A stretch of DNA of 64,000 bases from an uncultured Cohaesibacter sp. (lineage in GTDB: Bacteria; Pseudomonadota; Alphaproteobacteria; Rhizobiales; Cohaesibacteraceae): contig NZ_OY761553.1 in NCBI RefSeq assembly GCF_963664735.1, positions 3,221,001 through 3,285,000 of the forward strand, read 5' to 3'. Below are positions 17,189 through 28,152 of the stretch, piece by piece. A program made the translations under genes and the position numbers. The notes beneath the pieces are model-generated. The model had not been told where the DNA came from and made no database searches. It worked only from the letters and a program-made list of their open reading frames with translations. Position 1 is the first letter of the stretch. Each line of letters starts with the position of its first letter.

Positions 17189-18712
17189 ATGACAATACAG
17201 CAGACGGCCACAAAGGGAAATGTTGACATGGAGATGGGTGCGGCGACTCATCAGGCTTTTCCCGAGGCTGACTCCCCAAAAGAGGAGCCTTCGGTGAAAG
17301 TGGGCAAAGAAGAATGGGACCGCGTAAAGAAGAGACTGCGCGCGGAACTCGGAGAAGATGTATTTTCAAGCTGGTTCGCCAGTGTCGAGATTGAGGACGA
17401 GCAGAACGGGCTGGTCATTCTGTCCGTTTCAACACGCTTCCTCAAATCATGGATTCAGTCGCATTATGGCGATCTGCTCATGGCGCTTTGGCGTGAAGAA
17501 TGCGAACAAGTGCGCCGGATAGATCTCTATGTACGTGGTGCCGTGCGGCCCAAGACGGTACAGAATAAAGCGCAGGCAAAAGCAGCCGAACCTGCTGTCA
17601 AGGAACAAGGTGGTTTTGTTCGCCCTGCCGTTGCAGCATCCATTGGGCAGGATCAGGATCAGCTTGGCGGCTCTCCGCTCGACCCGCGTCTGACATTCGA
17701 GACCTTTGTTGTTGGCCAGTCTAACACTCTGGCCCATGCGGCCGCAAAGCAGGTTGCCATGGCGCAGCCCGGCCAGCCGGTTTCCTTCAATCCGCTTTTC
17801 CTGCATGCCTCGGTTGGTTTGGGCAAGACCCATCTTCTGCAGGCCATCGCATGGGAAGCCAAGAAATCCAATCCAACCGCACGCGTGCTTTATCTGACAG
17901 CCGAACGCTTCATGTACAGCTTCGTGCAAGCCCTGAAGAGTCAGGCAGCGATCGATTTCAAGGATACCCTCAGAGACATCGACATTCTGCTGATCGACGA
18001 CCTGCAGTTCCTGCAGGGCAAAACAATCCAGCAGGAATTCTGTCATACGCTCAACAGCCTCATTGACGGTGCCCGTCAGGTTGTTGTTGCTGCCGACCGC
18101 CCTCCTGTTGAGCTGGAAAGCCTTGACGAACGCGTTCGCTCGCGCCTTGCCGGAGGCTTGGTCAGCGAGTTGCAACCGCTTGAAAAAGAGCTGCGCCGGT
18201 CCATTCTGTCCGACCGCGCAACACAGGCGGCTCGTCGAGATCCGAACCTGACCATTCCTGAGCTGGTCCTTGACCATGTGGCAGGGATCATCCGTTCAAA
18301 TGGTCGCGATCTGGATGGCGCCTTCAACCGCCTGATGGCTCACAATCAACTGACCGGTGCGCCAATTTCCATAGAAATGGCCGAGCAGGCTCTCAAGGAT
18401 CTGATCCGTTCAAAGGAACCACGTCGCATCCGCATCGAAGACATCCAGCGCGTTGTTTCCAAGCATTACAACGTTTCGCGTTCGGATCTCCTGTCCTCTC
18501 GCCGGACTCGTACCATTGTGCGTCCGCGCCAGATTGCCATGTATCTATCAAAGATGCTGACGCCGCGCTCCTTGCCGGAAATCGGCCGACGCTTTGGCGG
18601 TCGTGACCACACCACGGTTTTGCATGCCGTGCGCAAGATTGAAGAGTTGGCTTCTTCAGATAATACGTTGCAGCAGGAAATCGAAATGCTGAAGCGGAAC
18701 ATTGCTGAATAG
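17189..18712 (+). CDS. dnaA: Chromosomal replication initiator DnaA
   Basis: DnaA binds DnaA boxes and melts oriC to start replication. About 507 aa. It has N-terminal domain I ([21 protein letters not shown]), a variable linker, an AAA+ ATPase domain with Walker [10 protein letters not shown] (Lys213 from this start) and Walker B ILLIDD, and the C-terminal helix-turn-helix with signature [11 protein letters not shown]. The first P-loop glycine is replaced by Ala. The start is not certain: ATG 17189 has a weak RBS, and ATG 17228 (MEMGAATHQ) has AAGGGA about nine bases upstream. A TTGCTG-18-TAAAAT promoter and a CTGAC/GTCAG dyad lie at 17059-17088. Confidence 0.96.
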   Translation: MTIQQTATKGNVDMEMGAATHQAFPEADSPKEEPSVKVGKEEWDRVKKRLRAELGEDVFSSWFASVEIEDEQNGLVILSVSTRFLKSWIQSHYGDLLMALWREECEQVRRIDLYVRGAVRPKTVQNKAQAKAAEPAVKEQGGFVRPAVAASIGQDQDQLGGSPLDPRLTFETFVVGQSNTLAHAAAKQVAMAQPGQPVSFNPLFLHASVGLGKTHLLQAIAWEAKKSNPTARVLYLTAERFMYSFVQALKSQAAIDFKDTLRDIDILLIDDLQFLQGKTIQQEFCHTLNSLIDGARQVVVAADRPPVELESLDERVRSRLAGGLVSELQPLEKELRRSILSDRATQAARRDPNLTIPELVLDHVAGIIRSNGRDLDGAFNRLMAHNQLTGAPISIEMAEQALKDLIRSKEPRRIRIEDIQRVVSKHYNVSRSDLLSSRRTRTIVRPRQIAMYLSKMLTPRSLPEIGRRFGGRDHTTVLHAVRKIEELASSDNTLQQEIEMLKRNIAE

Positions 18713-18908
18713 CGGCTCCGTTAGGCATAGCATTTAAGCATGCAAGCACTTTGCTGCTGATATGTGGAAGAAATATGAGGGGATCGCACCAGAATCGGGC
18801 CGATCCCCTTGCCTTATCCGGAAAGACGGGTCAAAGTTGCTTCCCCGCCATTGCTGGCCGTGGTAAGGGCAAATTGAGTTCATGTATTGATGTAGGGGAA
18901 ATTGGGAT

Positions 18909-20027
18909 ATGAAAGTCACTCTCGAGCGGGCAACCCTTTTGAAATCTCTAAACCATGTCCATCGGGTTGTTGAACGACGAAACACGATTCCGATCCTGTC
19001 CAACGTTCTCTTGCGTGCAGAAGGCGGCGATCTGGTTTTCAAGGCCACCGACCTTGATCTGGAAGTGCTGGAAACGGCACCGGCCATGGTAGAAGTTGGA
19101 GGCGCAACCACTGTGCCGGCCCACATGCTCTATGACATTGTGCGCAAACTACCCGACGGATCGCAGGTTACACTGGAAACAAACGAAGATCAGACCGCAT
19201 TGGCCATCATCGCCGGGCGTTCTCATTTCACCTTGCAAATTCTGCCAGTGACAGACTTCCCCGACATCACGGCAGGTGAATTCTCGCATCATTTCACGAT
19301 ACCGGCACTGGATCTGAAGCGTCTGATTGATCACACCCAGTTTGCGATCTCGACAGAAGAAACCCGCTATTATCTCAATGGTATCTTCGTCCATAGCCTT
19401 GATGTTGATGAAGGCCCGGTTCTTCGCGCAGTTGCAACCGACGGGCATCGTCTGGCTCAAGCCCAGTTGACCGCTCCGGCTGGTGCGCAAGGCATGCCGG
19501 GTGTCATCGTTCCGCGCAAGACCGTGTCGGAAGTGCAGAAACTGATTGAAGACCCAGAAGCCAACATTGCCGTTGAACTGTCCGATACAAAAATCCGCCT
19601 GACCATTGGTCCGGTTGTTCTGACCTCAAAGCTGATCGACGGAACCTTCCCTGACTATGAGAAGGTTATTCCCAAGGGCAATGACAAGGTCATGAAGATC
19701 GAGAATGCGCTGTTTGCCCAAGCTGTTGATCGTGTGTCAACCGTGTCTAACGAACGCGGTCGTGCTGTCAAACTCAGCCTGCAGCCGAACAGTCTGGTGC
19801 TTTCGGTGTCCAACCCGGATTCGGGAACGGCAACCGATGAATTGACCGTCGAGTATGATGCAGATCCAATGGAGATCGGTTTCAATGCGCGCTATCTGCT
19901 GGATATTACCAACCAGCTGGAAAGCGACAGTGCCCAGTTCCGCCTGGCCGATTCCGGTTCGCCAACTCTCATCCAGGATGATGGCGACAACAACACGGTC
20001 TATGTCTTGATGCCAATGCGCGTCTAG
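18909..20027 (+). CDS. dnaN: DNA polymerase III beta sliding clamp
   Basis: A 372-aa three-domain clamp that encircles DNA and tethers polymerase III and other repair enzymes. It starts MKVTLERATLLKSLNHVHRVVERRNTIP and ends with the canonical YVLMPMRV. RBS GGGGAAATTGGGAT fits the ATG. It follows dnaA after 196 bp, which holds no gene, and is closed by a strong terminator, so dnaN is not co-transcribed efficiently with recF. Confidence 0.97.
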   Translation: MKVTLERATLLKSLNHVHRVVERRNTIPILSNVLLRAEGGDLVFKATDLDLEVLETAPAMVEVGGATTVPAHMLYDIVRKLPDGSQVTLETNEDQTALAIIAGRSHFTLQILPVTDFPDITAGEFSHHFTIPALDLKRLIDHTQFAISTEETRYYLNGIFVHSLDVDEGPVLRAVATDGHRLAQAQLTAPAGAQGMPGVIVPRKTVSEVQKLIEDPEANIAVELSDTKIRLTIGPVVLTSKLIDGTFPDYEKVIPKGNDKVMKIENALFAQAVDRVSTVSNERGRAVKLSLQPNSLVLSVSNPDSGTATDELTVEYDADPMEIGFNARYLLDITNQLESDSAQFRLADSGSPTLIQDDGDNNTVYVLMPMRV

Positions 20028-20060
20028 AGAGATCCTGAGACTCGAAAAAGTGAAATATCG

Positions 20061-20095
20061 ATAGGGCATTTCTTCAAGAAATGCCCTATTCTTTT
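20061..20095 (+). terminator. Terminator after dnaN
   Basis: Perfect stem ATAGGGCATTTCT / AGAAATGCCCTAT (20061-20073 with 20077-20089), loop TCA, followed by TCTTTT. Confidence 0.85.
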
Positions 20096-20169
20096 GCCAA
20101 CTTGATTCTTTCTTCTGTCTCCACCATCAGAGGGTTGAAGAGATTTGTTGAACCGGAGGATTTGCTGCC

Positions 20170-21366
20170 TTGAATACAGCATCGATTTGCCTTGACCCGA
20201 TTGCCCGTGTGGATCGGCAAATCGACCGGGTTACCGTCGCATCGATTTCGCTAGCTAATTTCCGCAATTACGCCTCCCTGAGCCTTTCTCTCAACGGCAA
20301 GCATGTGGTGTTGACCGGCTCAAACGGAGCTGGCAAGACCAATCTGCTCGAAGCGATTTCCTTTCTCTCCCCGGGAAGAGGGTTAAGGCGGGTTGCCTAT
20401 CCCGAGATTGCAAGAGAGCAATCGCAAGAGGGCAGTTGGGCGGTATCGGTCGCACTTGACACCCCACTGGGTGAAATCAAGCTTGGCACCGGCTTGCAGC
20501 CTGCCCCTGATGGAAATCTGCAACGGCGTGTTCGCATCAATGGCGCAACAGCCAAGTCGGCGGAAGCTTTGTCGGATCATGTTTCTGTCTTGTGGCTTAC
20601 GCCGCAAATGGACAGTCTTTTTACCGGTGCAGCGTCCGAGCGACGCAAGTGGCTTGATCGCATGGTTCTGGCCATCGACAAAACCCACGGAACGCGGGTG
20701 AATGCCTTTGAGAAAGCAATGCGACAACGCAATCGCCTGCTCGAAGAGGCGCCCCACGAAACGGTCTGGCTCGATGGCATAGAAACCCAGATGGCAGAAT
20801 TCGGCTCGGCCATTGCCACTGCACGAGCAGAATTGATTTCGCTTCTGAACCGATCCTTGTCCATCCTGCACGGTGAAGATGGGGCGAGCGCTTTTCCCAA
20901 TGCGGTTTTGGCGCTTGAAGGTCAACTGGAAAATGAAGCTTTTTCGCGGCCCGCCATAGAGAGCGAAGAGCATTATCGCTCCTTGCTACGCCAAGGCCGC
21001 CCGCGCGACCGGGCAGCAGGGCGGACCCTTACCGGTCCGCATCGGTCCGATCTTCTGGTACGCCATGGCCCCAAGGACATGGTGGCAGCCAAATGTTCAA
21101 CCGGCGAGCAGAAAGCCCTTCTGCTTGGCATTGTGCTTGCCCACGCTCATCTGGTGTCTGAACGCGCTGGACGAACGCCGCTGGTGCTGCTGGATGAAGT
21201 GGCCGCGCATCTGGACGAAGCGCGGCGGCTGGCCTTGTTCGATCTTCTTGACCGACTTGGTTGTCAGGCCTTCGTTACGGGAACCGACGACAGAATCTTT
21301 TTGCCACTTGGAGAACGTGCAGATCGCTTTAACGTTTCCTGTGGTACAATCGAGCCTCTGGAATAA
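20170..21366 (+). CDS. recF: DNA replication and repair protein RecF
   Basis: A 398-aa SMC-like ATPase that loads RecA at gapped DNA with RecO and RecR. The family features are NFRNYASLSL, Walker A GSNGAGKTNLLEA, the signature region around KCSTGEQKALLLGIVLAHA and Walker B PLVLLDEVAAHLD, ending with the VTGTD switch. TTG at 20170 is used because GGAGGA lies nine bases upstream and no ATG gives a complete N-terminus. It forms the standard dnaN-recF-gyrB neighbourhood, interrupted downstream by a cytochrome c gene 22 bp away. Confidence 0.94.
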   Translation: MNTASICLDPIARVDRQIDRVTVASISLANFRNYASLSLSLNGKHVVLTGSNGAGKTNLLEAISFLSPGRGLRRVAYPEIAREQSQEGSWAVSVALDTPLGEIKLGTGLQPAPDGNLQRRVRINGATAKSAEALSDHVSVLWLTPQMDSLFTGAASERRKWLDRMVLAIDKTHGTRVNAFEKAMRQRNRLLEEAPHETVWLDGIETQMAEFGSAIATARAELISLLNRSLSILHGEDGASAFPNAVLALEGQLENEAFSRPAIESEEHYRSLLRQGRPRDRAAGRTLTGPHRSDLLVRHGPKDMVAAKCSTGEQKALLLGIVLAHAHLVSERAGRTPLVLLDEVAAHLDEARRLALFDLLDRLGCQAFVTGTDDRIFLPLGERADRFNVSCGTIEPLE

Positions 21367-21388
21367 CGCATCAAGAAATGGGGCCAAA

Positions 21389-21817
21389 ATGGCGCGTAGA
21401 CGTCGCATTCCTTTTGCCAGATCAAGAAGCAGCCTGATATTCATGTGTATCTCGCTGTTCATTCTTTTGCTGATGCTCACCACAGGCGATTATTTCGGGA
21501 ACAAAGACCAGAAATTGATCGCGACACTCGATGGAGAGCAGATCAGGAAAGAAGGCCTCAAGCTCTATAATGCCAATTGCCTGAGCTGCCATGGGGTCAG
21601 CGGACGCAGCACCAGTTTTGGCCCGGCTCTGGTCAATCGAATTTATTTCAAGGGCAATTTGTCCGATCGTGCCTTCATTCAGGCAGTAACCTACGGCGCT
21701 CCACAGCGCAATTGGGATTATGGTCCGATGGATCCCGTCGAAGGCCTGACGCAAACCGAAATAGCTCAGATTCTGGCTTATGTGCGGTCCGAGCAGGAAA
21801 GAGCTCTAAAGCGCTGA
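21389..21817 (+). CDS. Membrane-anchored class I cytochrome c
   Basis: A 142-aa c-type cytochrome. The N-terminus is highly basic (MARRRRIPFARSRSS), then one hydrophobic helix near residues 16-31 acts as an uncleaved anchor or signal, followed by the haem-attachment motif CLSCH at 64-68 and a likely axial ligand Met114 in DYGPMDPVEGL. It would sit on the periplasmic face and carry electrons. It starts 22 bp after recF, so it may share a transcript with it, which is an unusual position for a cytochrome gene. The redox partners are unknown. A weak GGGGCC lies before the ATG. Confidence 0.85.
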   Translation: MARRRRIPFARSRSSLIFMCISLFILLLMLTTGDYFGNKDQKLIATLDGEQIRKEGLKLYNANCLSCHGVSGRSTSFGPALVNRIYFKGNLSDRAFIQAVTYGAPQRNWDYGPMDPVEGLTQTEIAQILAYVRSEQERALKR

Positions 21818-21918
21818 TTTTCAGCAATTTTGTGTGGTATTTTACCTCTCACCTCGCGACTGAGGCAAACTCTCCACAAGGGGAGGCCCAGATAGCTCGG
21901 TGAACGGGCTAGAAGCGG

Positions 21919-21946
21919 TTGAATGCGGCGAAAAACCTCGTATAAG
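21919..21946 (+). promoter_or_regulatory. Predicted sigma-70 promoter for gyrB
   Basis: TTGAAT (21919-21924), 16-nt spacer, TATAAG (21941-21946), ending 37 bp before the gyrB ATG. Confidence 0.55.
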
Positions 21947-21974
21947 TGAAGGGTTAGCCGTAGCTAAAGGATGA

Positions 21975-24419
<2,445 letters not shown>

Positions 24420-24427
24420 TCAGAATG

Positions 24428-24454
24428 GGCGCACCAAGATGCGCCTTTTCTTTT
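24428..24454 (+). terminator. Terminator after gyrB
   Basis: Stem GGCGCA/TGCGCC (24428-24433 with 24440-24445), loop CCAAGA, then TTTTCTTTT. Confidence 0.8.
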
Positions 24455-24484
24455 GCCTGCCAATCAAACTCAGCAGGAGATTAC

Positions 24485-24913
24485 ATGATGGATGACGCAA
24501 ACGCGATTATCGAAAAACTCGGCATGCAACCCCATCCGGAAGGGGGCTATTTTGTCGAGACATTTCGGGATGATGAAGGCCCTGAGGGTCGCGGGCATTC
24601 CTCCGTCATCTATTATCTTCTCAAAGAGGGCGAAGTTTCCGATTGGCACAGGGTCGATGCAGTGGAGGCCTGGTTCTGGCAAGCAGGAGCGCCAATGGAA
24701 CTGAGCATTGCCGAAGATGGTGGTGATAGGAAGAGGCTCATTCTGGGTCAGGATATTCTTACCGGAGAAAGCCCCCACGGAATTGTTCCGCGCCATGCGT
24801 GGCAATCAGCCCGTTCTTCAGGAGAATGGAGCCTTGTCAGCTGTGTGGTTGCGCCCGGTTTCATCTTCGAAGGTTTCGAAATGGCTCCGACCGGCTGGAC
24901 GCCCAAGAGCTAA
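24485..24913 (+). CDS. DUF985 cupin family protein
   Basis: A 142-aa cupin of the DUF985 (Cupin_5) family. It opens with the diagnostic LGMQPHPEGGYFVETFR and contains SVIYYLL, SDWHRVDAVEAWFW and VPRHAWQSA, which build the small beta-barrel with its conserved histidines. The biological role is not established. The start is the first of two tandem ATGs, five bases after GGAG; the second is also possible. It stands between the gyrB terminator and rsgA. Confidence 0.85.
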   Translation: MMDDANAIIEKLGMQPHPEGGYFVETFRDDEGPEGRGHSSVIYYLLKEGEVSDWHRVDAVEAWFWQAGAPMELSIAEDGGDRKRLILGQDILTGESPHGIVPRHAWQSARSSGEWSLVSCVVAPGFIFEGFEMAPTGWTPKS

Positions 24914-25043
24914 AGGTATCCGGCTTCGATGAATCTGCCGTGTCTCTGGCGCAACAGGTGATGCTTACCCAACACAGACACATCTGCTGGAGGTGACAAA
25001 AGCCAACTAGTCGGGTAATGTGGCGCTATTGAACTTATCGCGT

Positions 25044-25056
25044 GAACAAATTGTTC
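25044..25056. repeat. Palindrome GAACAA-A-TTGTTC
   Basis: A 13-bp perfect dyad placed just upstream of the AAAGGAGGG of the 12-codon ORF. It looks like an operator but matches no regulator I can name. The alphaproteobacterial LexA site GTTC-N7-GTTC does not fit: a second GAAC at 25031 is spaced by 9. Confidence 0.45.
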
Positions 25057-25071
25057 GAAAGGAGGGTATTT

Positions 25072-25110
25072 ATGAGTGTCATGAATGTCTTCCGGGCACA
25101 TTGCGGTTGA
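25072..25110 (+). CDS. Candidate 12-codon leader ORF
   Basis: ATG AGT GTC ... TGA encodes MSVMNVFRAHCG. The Shine-Dalgarno AAAGGAGGG ends five bases before the ATG and is the closest match to the anti-SD in the window, which argues that ribosomes load here. The ORF lies 85 bp upstream of rsgA, inside an otherwise gene-free stretch, and follows a 13-bp palindrome. I recognise no family. It may be a regulatory leader peptide, or the SD match may be chance. Confidence 0.4.
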   Translation: MSVMNVFRAHCG

Positions 25111-25195
25111 GCTTTATGCTCCCCATTCTTGCCTGGACCAAACGGCCCTGCCGAAAGGCTCGCGCCGCAGGTGATTTATTGCATAAGGCAAGACA

Positions 25196-26359
25196 ATGAC
25201 GTCTTACGATGATTTTCTAAAGCACATCCCCGTAAAGTCTGCTGACAACACGGAAAAGGCTCCGCGCACGGCAACTTCAACTCCAAACAGCATGACAAAT
25301 GCAGATCAGAACCGAACACTGAACGAGCTGGGCTTCTCGGCTCATTTCTCCGGCCAGCTGGGCCTTGAAGAACTGGAAACGCTAACGCCCTTTCGGATTT
25401 CTGAAATCCAGCGCTCGATCCTTGTCGGTTTAGGAGAGGGAGGAACGCGATCTTTACGCACCCCGCACAAGGTGCCAACCTCTGCCTTTGGCGTGGGCGA
25501 TTGGGTGCTGGCCGATCATACGGACCAGATCGTCCGGCGGCTTGAGCCTCGGTCCGAATTGAAACGCCGTGCAGCGGGCACCGATGTTTCCGAGCAGCTC
25601 ATGGCATCCAATGTTGATGTCCTGTTTATCGTCACATCCTGCAATGACGATTTCAATCTGGCGCGTATTGAACGGTTTCTGGCTTTGGCGCGGGATGCCG
25701 AGGTCACTCCCGTTGTCCTTTTGACCAAGGCTGACCTTTGCGGTGATGTGGAAAGCTACATCGCCAAAGCCAGCGATTTGATGGCCGGTCTTGATGTGAT
25801 TGGTCTCAATGCAAAGGATCCCGATGCCATCGGCCAGCTCGCCCCCTGGTGCGGCAAGGGCAAGACCATTGCCATGGTGGGCTCGTCAGGTGTCGGCAAA
25901 ACCACGCTGCTCAATGCCTTTACCGGCAGAAATGACGCAACAAAGGAGATCCGAGAGGATGATTCCAAAGGGCGTCACACGACGACTTACCGCTCACTGC
26001 ACCCAACGATCAACGGCGCCTGGCTGGTGGATACACCGGGCATCAGGGCACTGAGGCTGCATGAGAAAAGCACCGGTATCGAGCAGGTGTTCGATGATCT
26101 CGTTGAACTGGCAAATGATTGCAAATTCCGCAATTGCCGTCATGAGAACGAACCGGGCTGCGCCATTCAGGCGGCAATAAAGGCCGGTGAGCTTGATGCT
26201 GCCCGTCTGGAGCGCTGGCGCAAGCTGGAAGCAGAGGACAATCGCAACACCGAAACCGTCGCTCAAAGCCGCCGTAAGTCAAAGGCTTTCGGCAAAATGG
26301 TCAAGAATTCCATCAAGGAAAGCAATCGCTTTAAAGGCCGCGATCGTGAGGATTTCTGA
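25196..26359 (+). CDS. rsgA: Ribosome small subunit-dependent GTPase RsgA
   Basis: A 387-aa circularly permuted GTPase that helps mature the decoding centre of the 30S subunit. The order is an OB-fold, then G4 (LLTKADLC), then the P-loop GSSGVGKTTLLNAF, G2 (GRHTTTYR) and G3 (DTPGIR), and then the zinc knuckle CKFRNCRHENEPGC. The first 30 residues are a poorly conserved extension, but no internal start has an RBS, while AAGGCAAGAC precedes this ATG. The C-terminus ends in a basic tail as usual. Confidence 0.95.
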   Translation: MTSYDDFLKHIPVKSADNTEKAPRTATSTPNSMTNADQNRTLNELGFSAHFSGQLGLEELETLTPFRISEIQRSILVGLGEGGTRSLRTPHKVPTSAFGVGDWVLADHTDQIVRRLEPRSELKRRAAGTDVSEQLMASNVDVLFIVTSCNDDFNLARIERFLALARDAEVTPVVLLTKADLCGDVESYIAKASDLMAGLDVIGLNAKDPDAIGQLAPWCGKGKTIAMVGSSGVGKTTLLNAFTGRNDATKEIREDDSKGRHTTTYRSLHPTINGAWLVDTPGIRALRLHEKSTGIEQVFDDLVELANDCKFRNCRHENEPGCAIQAAIKAGELDAARLERWRKLEAEDNRNTETVAQSRRKSKAFGKMVKNSIKESNRFKGRDREDF

Positions 26360-26404
26360 GTATCGGTTCTGAGCCGAATCGATTGTCGATCATTCCATCA
26401 TTTG

Positions 26405-26432
26405 AAAGGGACCAACCAAGTGGCCCCTTTTT
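26405..26432 (+). terminator. Terminator after rsgA
   Basis: Stem AAAGGG-A-CCA with TGG-C-CCCTTT (one A-C mismatch), loop ACCAAG, then T-run. It may be shared with the convergent gene that stops at 26453. Confidence 0.7.
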
Positions 26433-26452
26433 CATAAGCAGGCATATTGGCC

Positions 26453-26944
26453 CTATCTTGTGGCGCAGCGCTGAAATGCAGGCAGATGCTTCTGCTGGGA
26501 TGCATCGCTCAGAGCCTGAAACACCACGGTGATATCAGGATAGGCCTTCACTGCGGGCAACAGCTTGTCGGTATAAAGACCTGCATTATCAATTTCAGCC
26601 TTAACGCCGATAGAGCAAGCCTCCCCTAGCGTTGCGGGAACTGCGGCACGGATTTCTGCAGACTTCAGCTCTGTGTTCGCAGGAATCTCCATACCATATC
26701 GGGTCATGAGATCAATCAAGGCTGATTGATGCATCTGCTCGGCACGAATAATGTTGGCAAACGGGCGCACTGCGCCGAACTTTTCCATAACAGCATCATA
26801 AAAGGCTTCCGCGTGATATTCATCTTCCAGCGCGGTAACCAATGCCTTTTGCACCGGATCCGGCAAGGGGGGTGCTGCGCTTGCAGAGGCTGACAGCAGG
26901 CCTCCTGCTATAAGGACTGAAACGAGGGTGATTTTGTTGAGCAT
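26453..26944 (-). CDS. Exported ferritin-like DUF2202 protein
   Basis: A 163-aa protein with a clear signal peptide (MLNKITLVSVLIAGGLLSASASA, predicted cut after ASA). The mature part is a DUF2202-type four-helix protein with ALEDEYHAEAFYDAVMEKFG and IIRAEQMHQSALIDLM. The paired EYHAE and RAEQMHQ motifs look like carboxylate-histidine metal ligands of the ferritin-like superfamily. Two cysteines (GEACS and near the C-terminus) could form a periplasmic disulfide. The function is unknown; metal binding is inferred from the fold. It stands alone. Confidence 0.75.
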   Translation of the reverse strand: MLNKITLVSVLIAGGLLSASASAAPPLPDPVQKALVTALEDEYHAEAFYDAVMEKFGAVRPFANIIRAEQMHQSALIDLMTRYGMEIPANTELKSAEIRAAVPATLGEACSIGVKAEIDNAGLYTDKLLPAVKAYPDITVVFQALSDASQQKHLPAFQRCATR

Positions 26945-27192
26945 GAGCGTTTCCTCCAGAGTAATTACTTTCGATAATTCGAATATAATACAACTTCAGC
27001 TCATGGATAAGGCGCGTGAGAGTGTTAAGTGTAATCACACAGTCAAATTGTGTAACCCTGTGTTGTAAACACGAAAAATTGCACAATTCTGCCGTTTTTC
27101 AGCATGCTGCGGATGCTCCCCTTCAAAGGGAAGGTCAAGAACCGGCACTTGGTTCGAAGAGCCGGTCCTTGTAAAAAGGCCAAGGCCTTGGG

Positions 27193-28038
27193 TTAGTCCT
27201 TGTAGGCGATAATGCTCTGACGCTGTTCGCCCAGCCCCTTAATGCCAAGACGAACTTCATCCCCGGCCTTCAGAAACTGCTGCGGGTTCATGCCCATGCC
27301 GACGCCGGGAGGTGTTCCGGTGGTGATGATGTCTCCTGCACGCAATGTTATGAAGCGGCTAAGATGGGAAATGATCTGAGCAACGGTGAATATCATGCGC
27401 TCTGTGGTGCCGCGCTGCTTGGCTTCCCCGTTGACATCAAGCCAGAGTTCGAGCTTTTGCGGATCGTCAACCTCATCGCGTGTAACAAACCATGGCCCGA
27501 TCGGACCAAACCCGTCGCAGGATTTGCCCTTCACCCACTGACCGCCATGGTTGTTCTGGAAATCCCGCTCGGAAATATCATTCACCACGCAGTAGCCAGC
27601 CACCATTTCCAGCGCCTGTTCCTCGCTGACATGACGAACAGTTTGGTTGATTACAACGCCCAGCTCCACTTCCCAATCCGTATGGGTCGAGCCCTTGGGC
27701 AGCATAACCGGATCATTGGCGCCGGTTGGGTCGCACACCTTCATGAAGACAATGGGGTTCTTGGGTGGCTCGATGCCCACTTCTGCGGCATGATCACTAT
27801 AGTTGACGCCGATGCAGAAAAAGCGTTGAACATTTCCTACGCACGGGGCAAGGCGCGCTCCTTGAGGTACTTTGGGAAGTGACGATGCATCAAGCACGGC
27901 GATGGCTTTAAGACCCTCAGGCGACAGCTGTTCCGGCCCAAAATCCGAAAGATGAGCTGACAGATCGCGGCCGACGCCATCCTTGTCGAGCAGAGCCGGC
28001 TTTTCAGCCCCCGCCTCACCAAATCTGAATAGCTTCAT
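27193..28038 (-). CDS. Fumarylacetoacetate hydrolase family protein
   Basis: A 281-aa FAH-superfamily enzyme, the group that includes ureidoglycolate lyases and acylpyruvate hydrolases. It starts MKLFRFGEAGAEKPALLD. The catalytic domain shows FCIGVNYSDHAAE, PIVFMK, DWEVELGVVI (metal-binding Glu residues), ERDFQNNHGGQWVKGKSCDGFGPIGPW and IITTGTPPGVGMG. The substrate is probably a beta-diketo acid or ureidoglycolate-like compound. The start at 28038 follows AGGAGG by six bases; the longer frame is rejected. It is 114 bp downstream of the quinone oxidoreductase gene on the same strand. Confidence 0.87.
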   Translation of the reverse strand: MKLFRFGEAGAEKPALLDKDGVGRDLSAHLSDFGPEQLSPEGLKAIAVLDASSLPKVPQGARLAPCVGNVQRFFCIGVNYSDHAAEVGIEPPKNPIVFMKVCDPTGANDPVMLPKGSTHTDWEVELGVVINQTVRHVSEEQALEMVAGYCVVNDISERDFQNNHGGQWVKGKSCDGFGPIGPWFVTRDEVDDPQKLELWLDVNGEAKQRGTTERMIFTVAQIISHLSRFITLRAGDIITTGTPPGVGMGMNPQQFLKAGDEVRLGIKGLGEQRQSIIAYKD

Positions 28039-28152
28039 GAAAATCCTCCTTGGCAATATTCTTTTGATTATATGATGCTGGTCGCGCTCCGTGATTTTTG
28101 CGCGCGGCCAGTCAAATGCGTTTGATGCTCTTTGCGCCAAAGCGCTAGGTGG

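Noticed and set aside
25031-25056. LexA-type SOS box before the 12-codon ORF
   Set aside because: The GAAC half-sites are 9 apart, not 7, and the palindrome GAAC-N5-GTTC fits neither the alphaproteobacterial nor the Bacillus LexA spacing.
27116-27192. Terminator of the FAH-family gene
   Set aside because: ACCGGC/GCCGGT and AAGGCC/GGCCTT complementary segments are visible, but the loop is long and the T-run unclear, so I did not list it.
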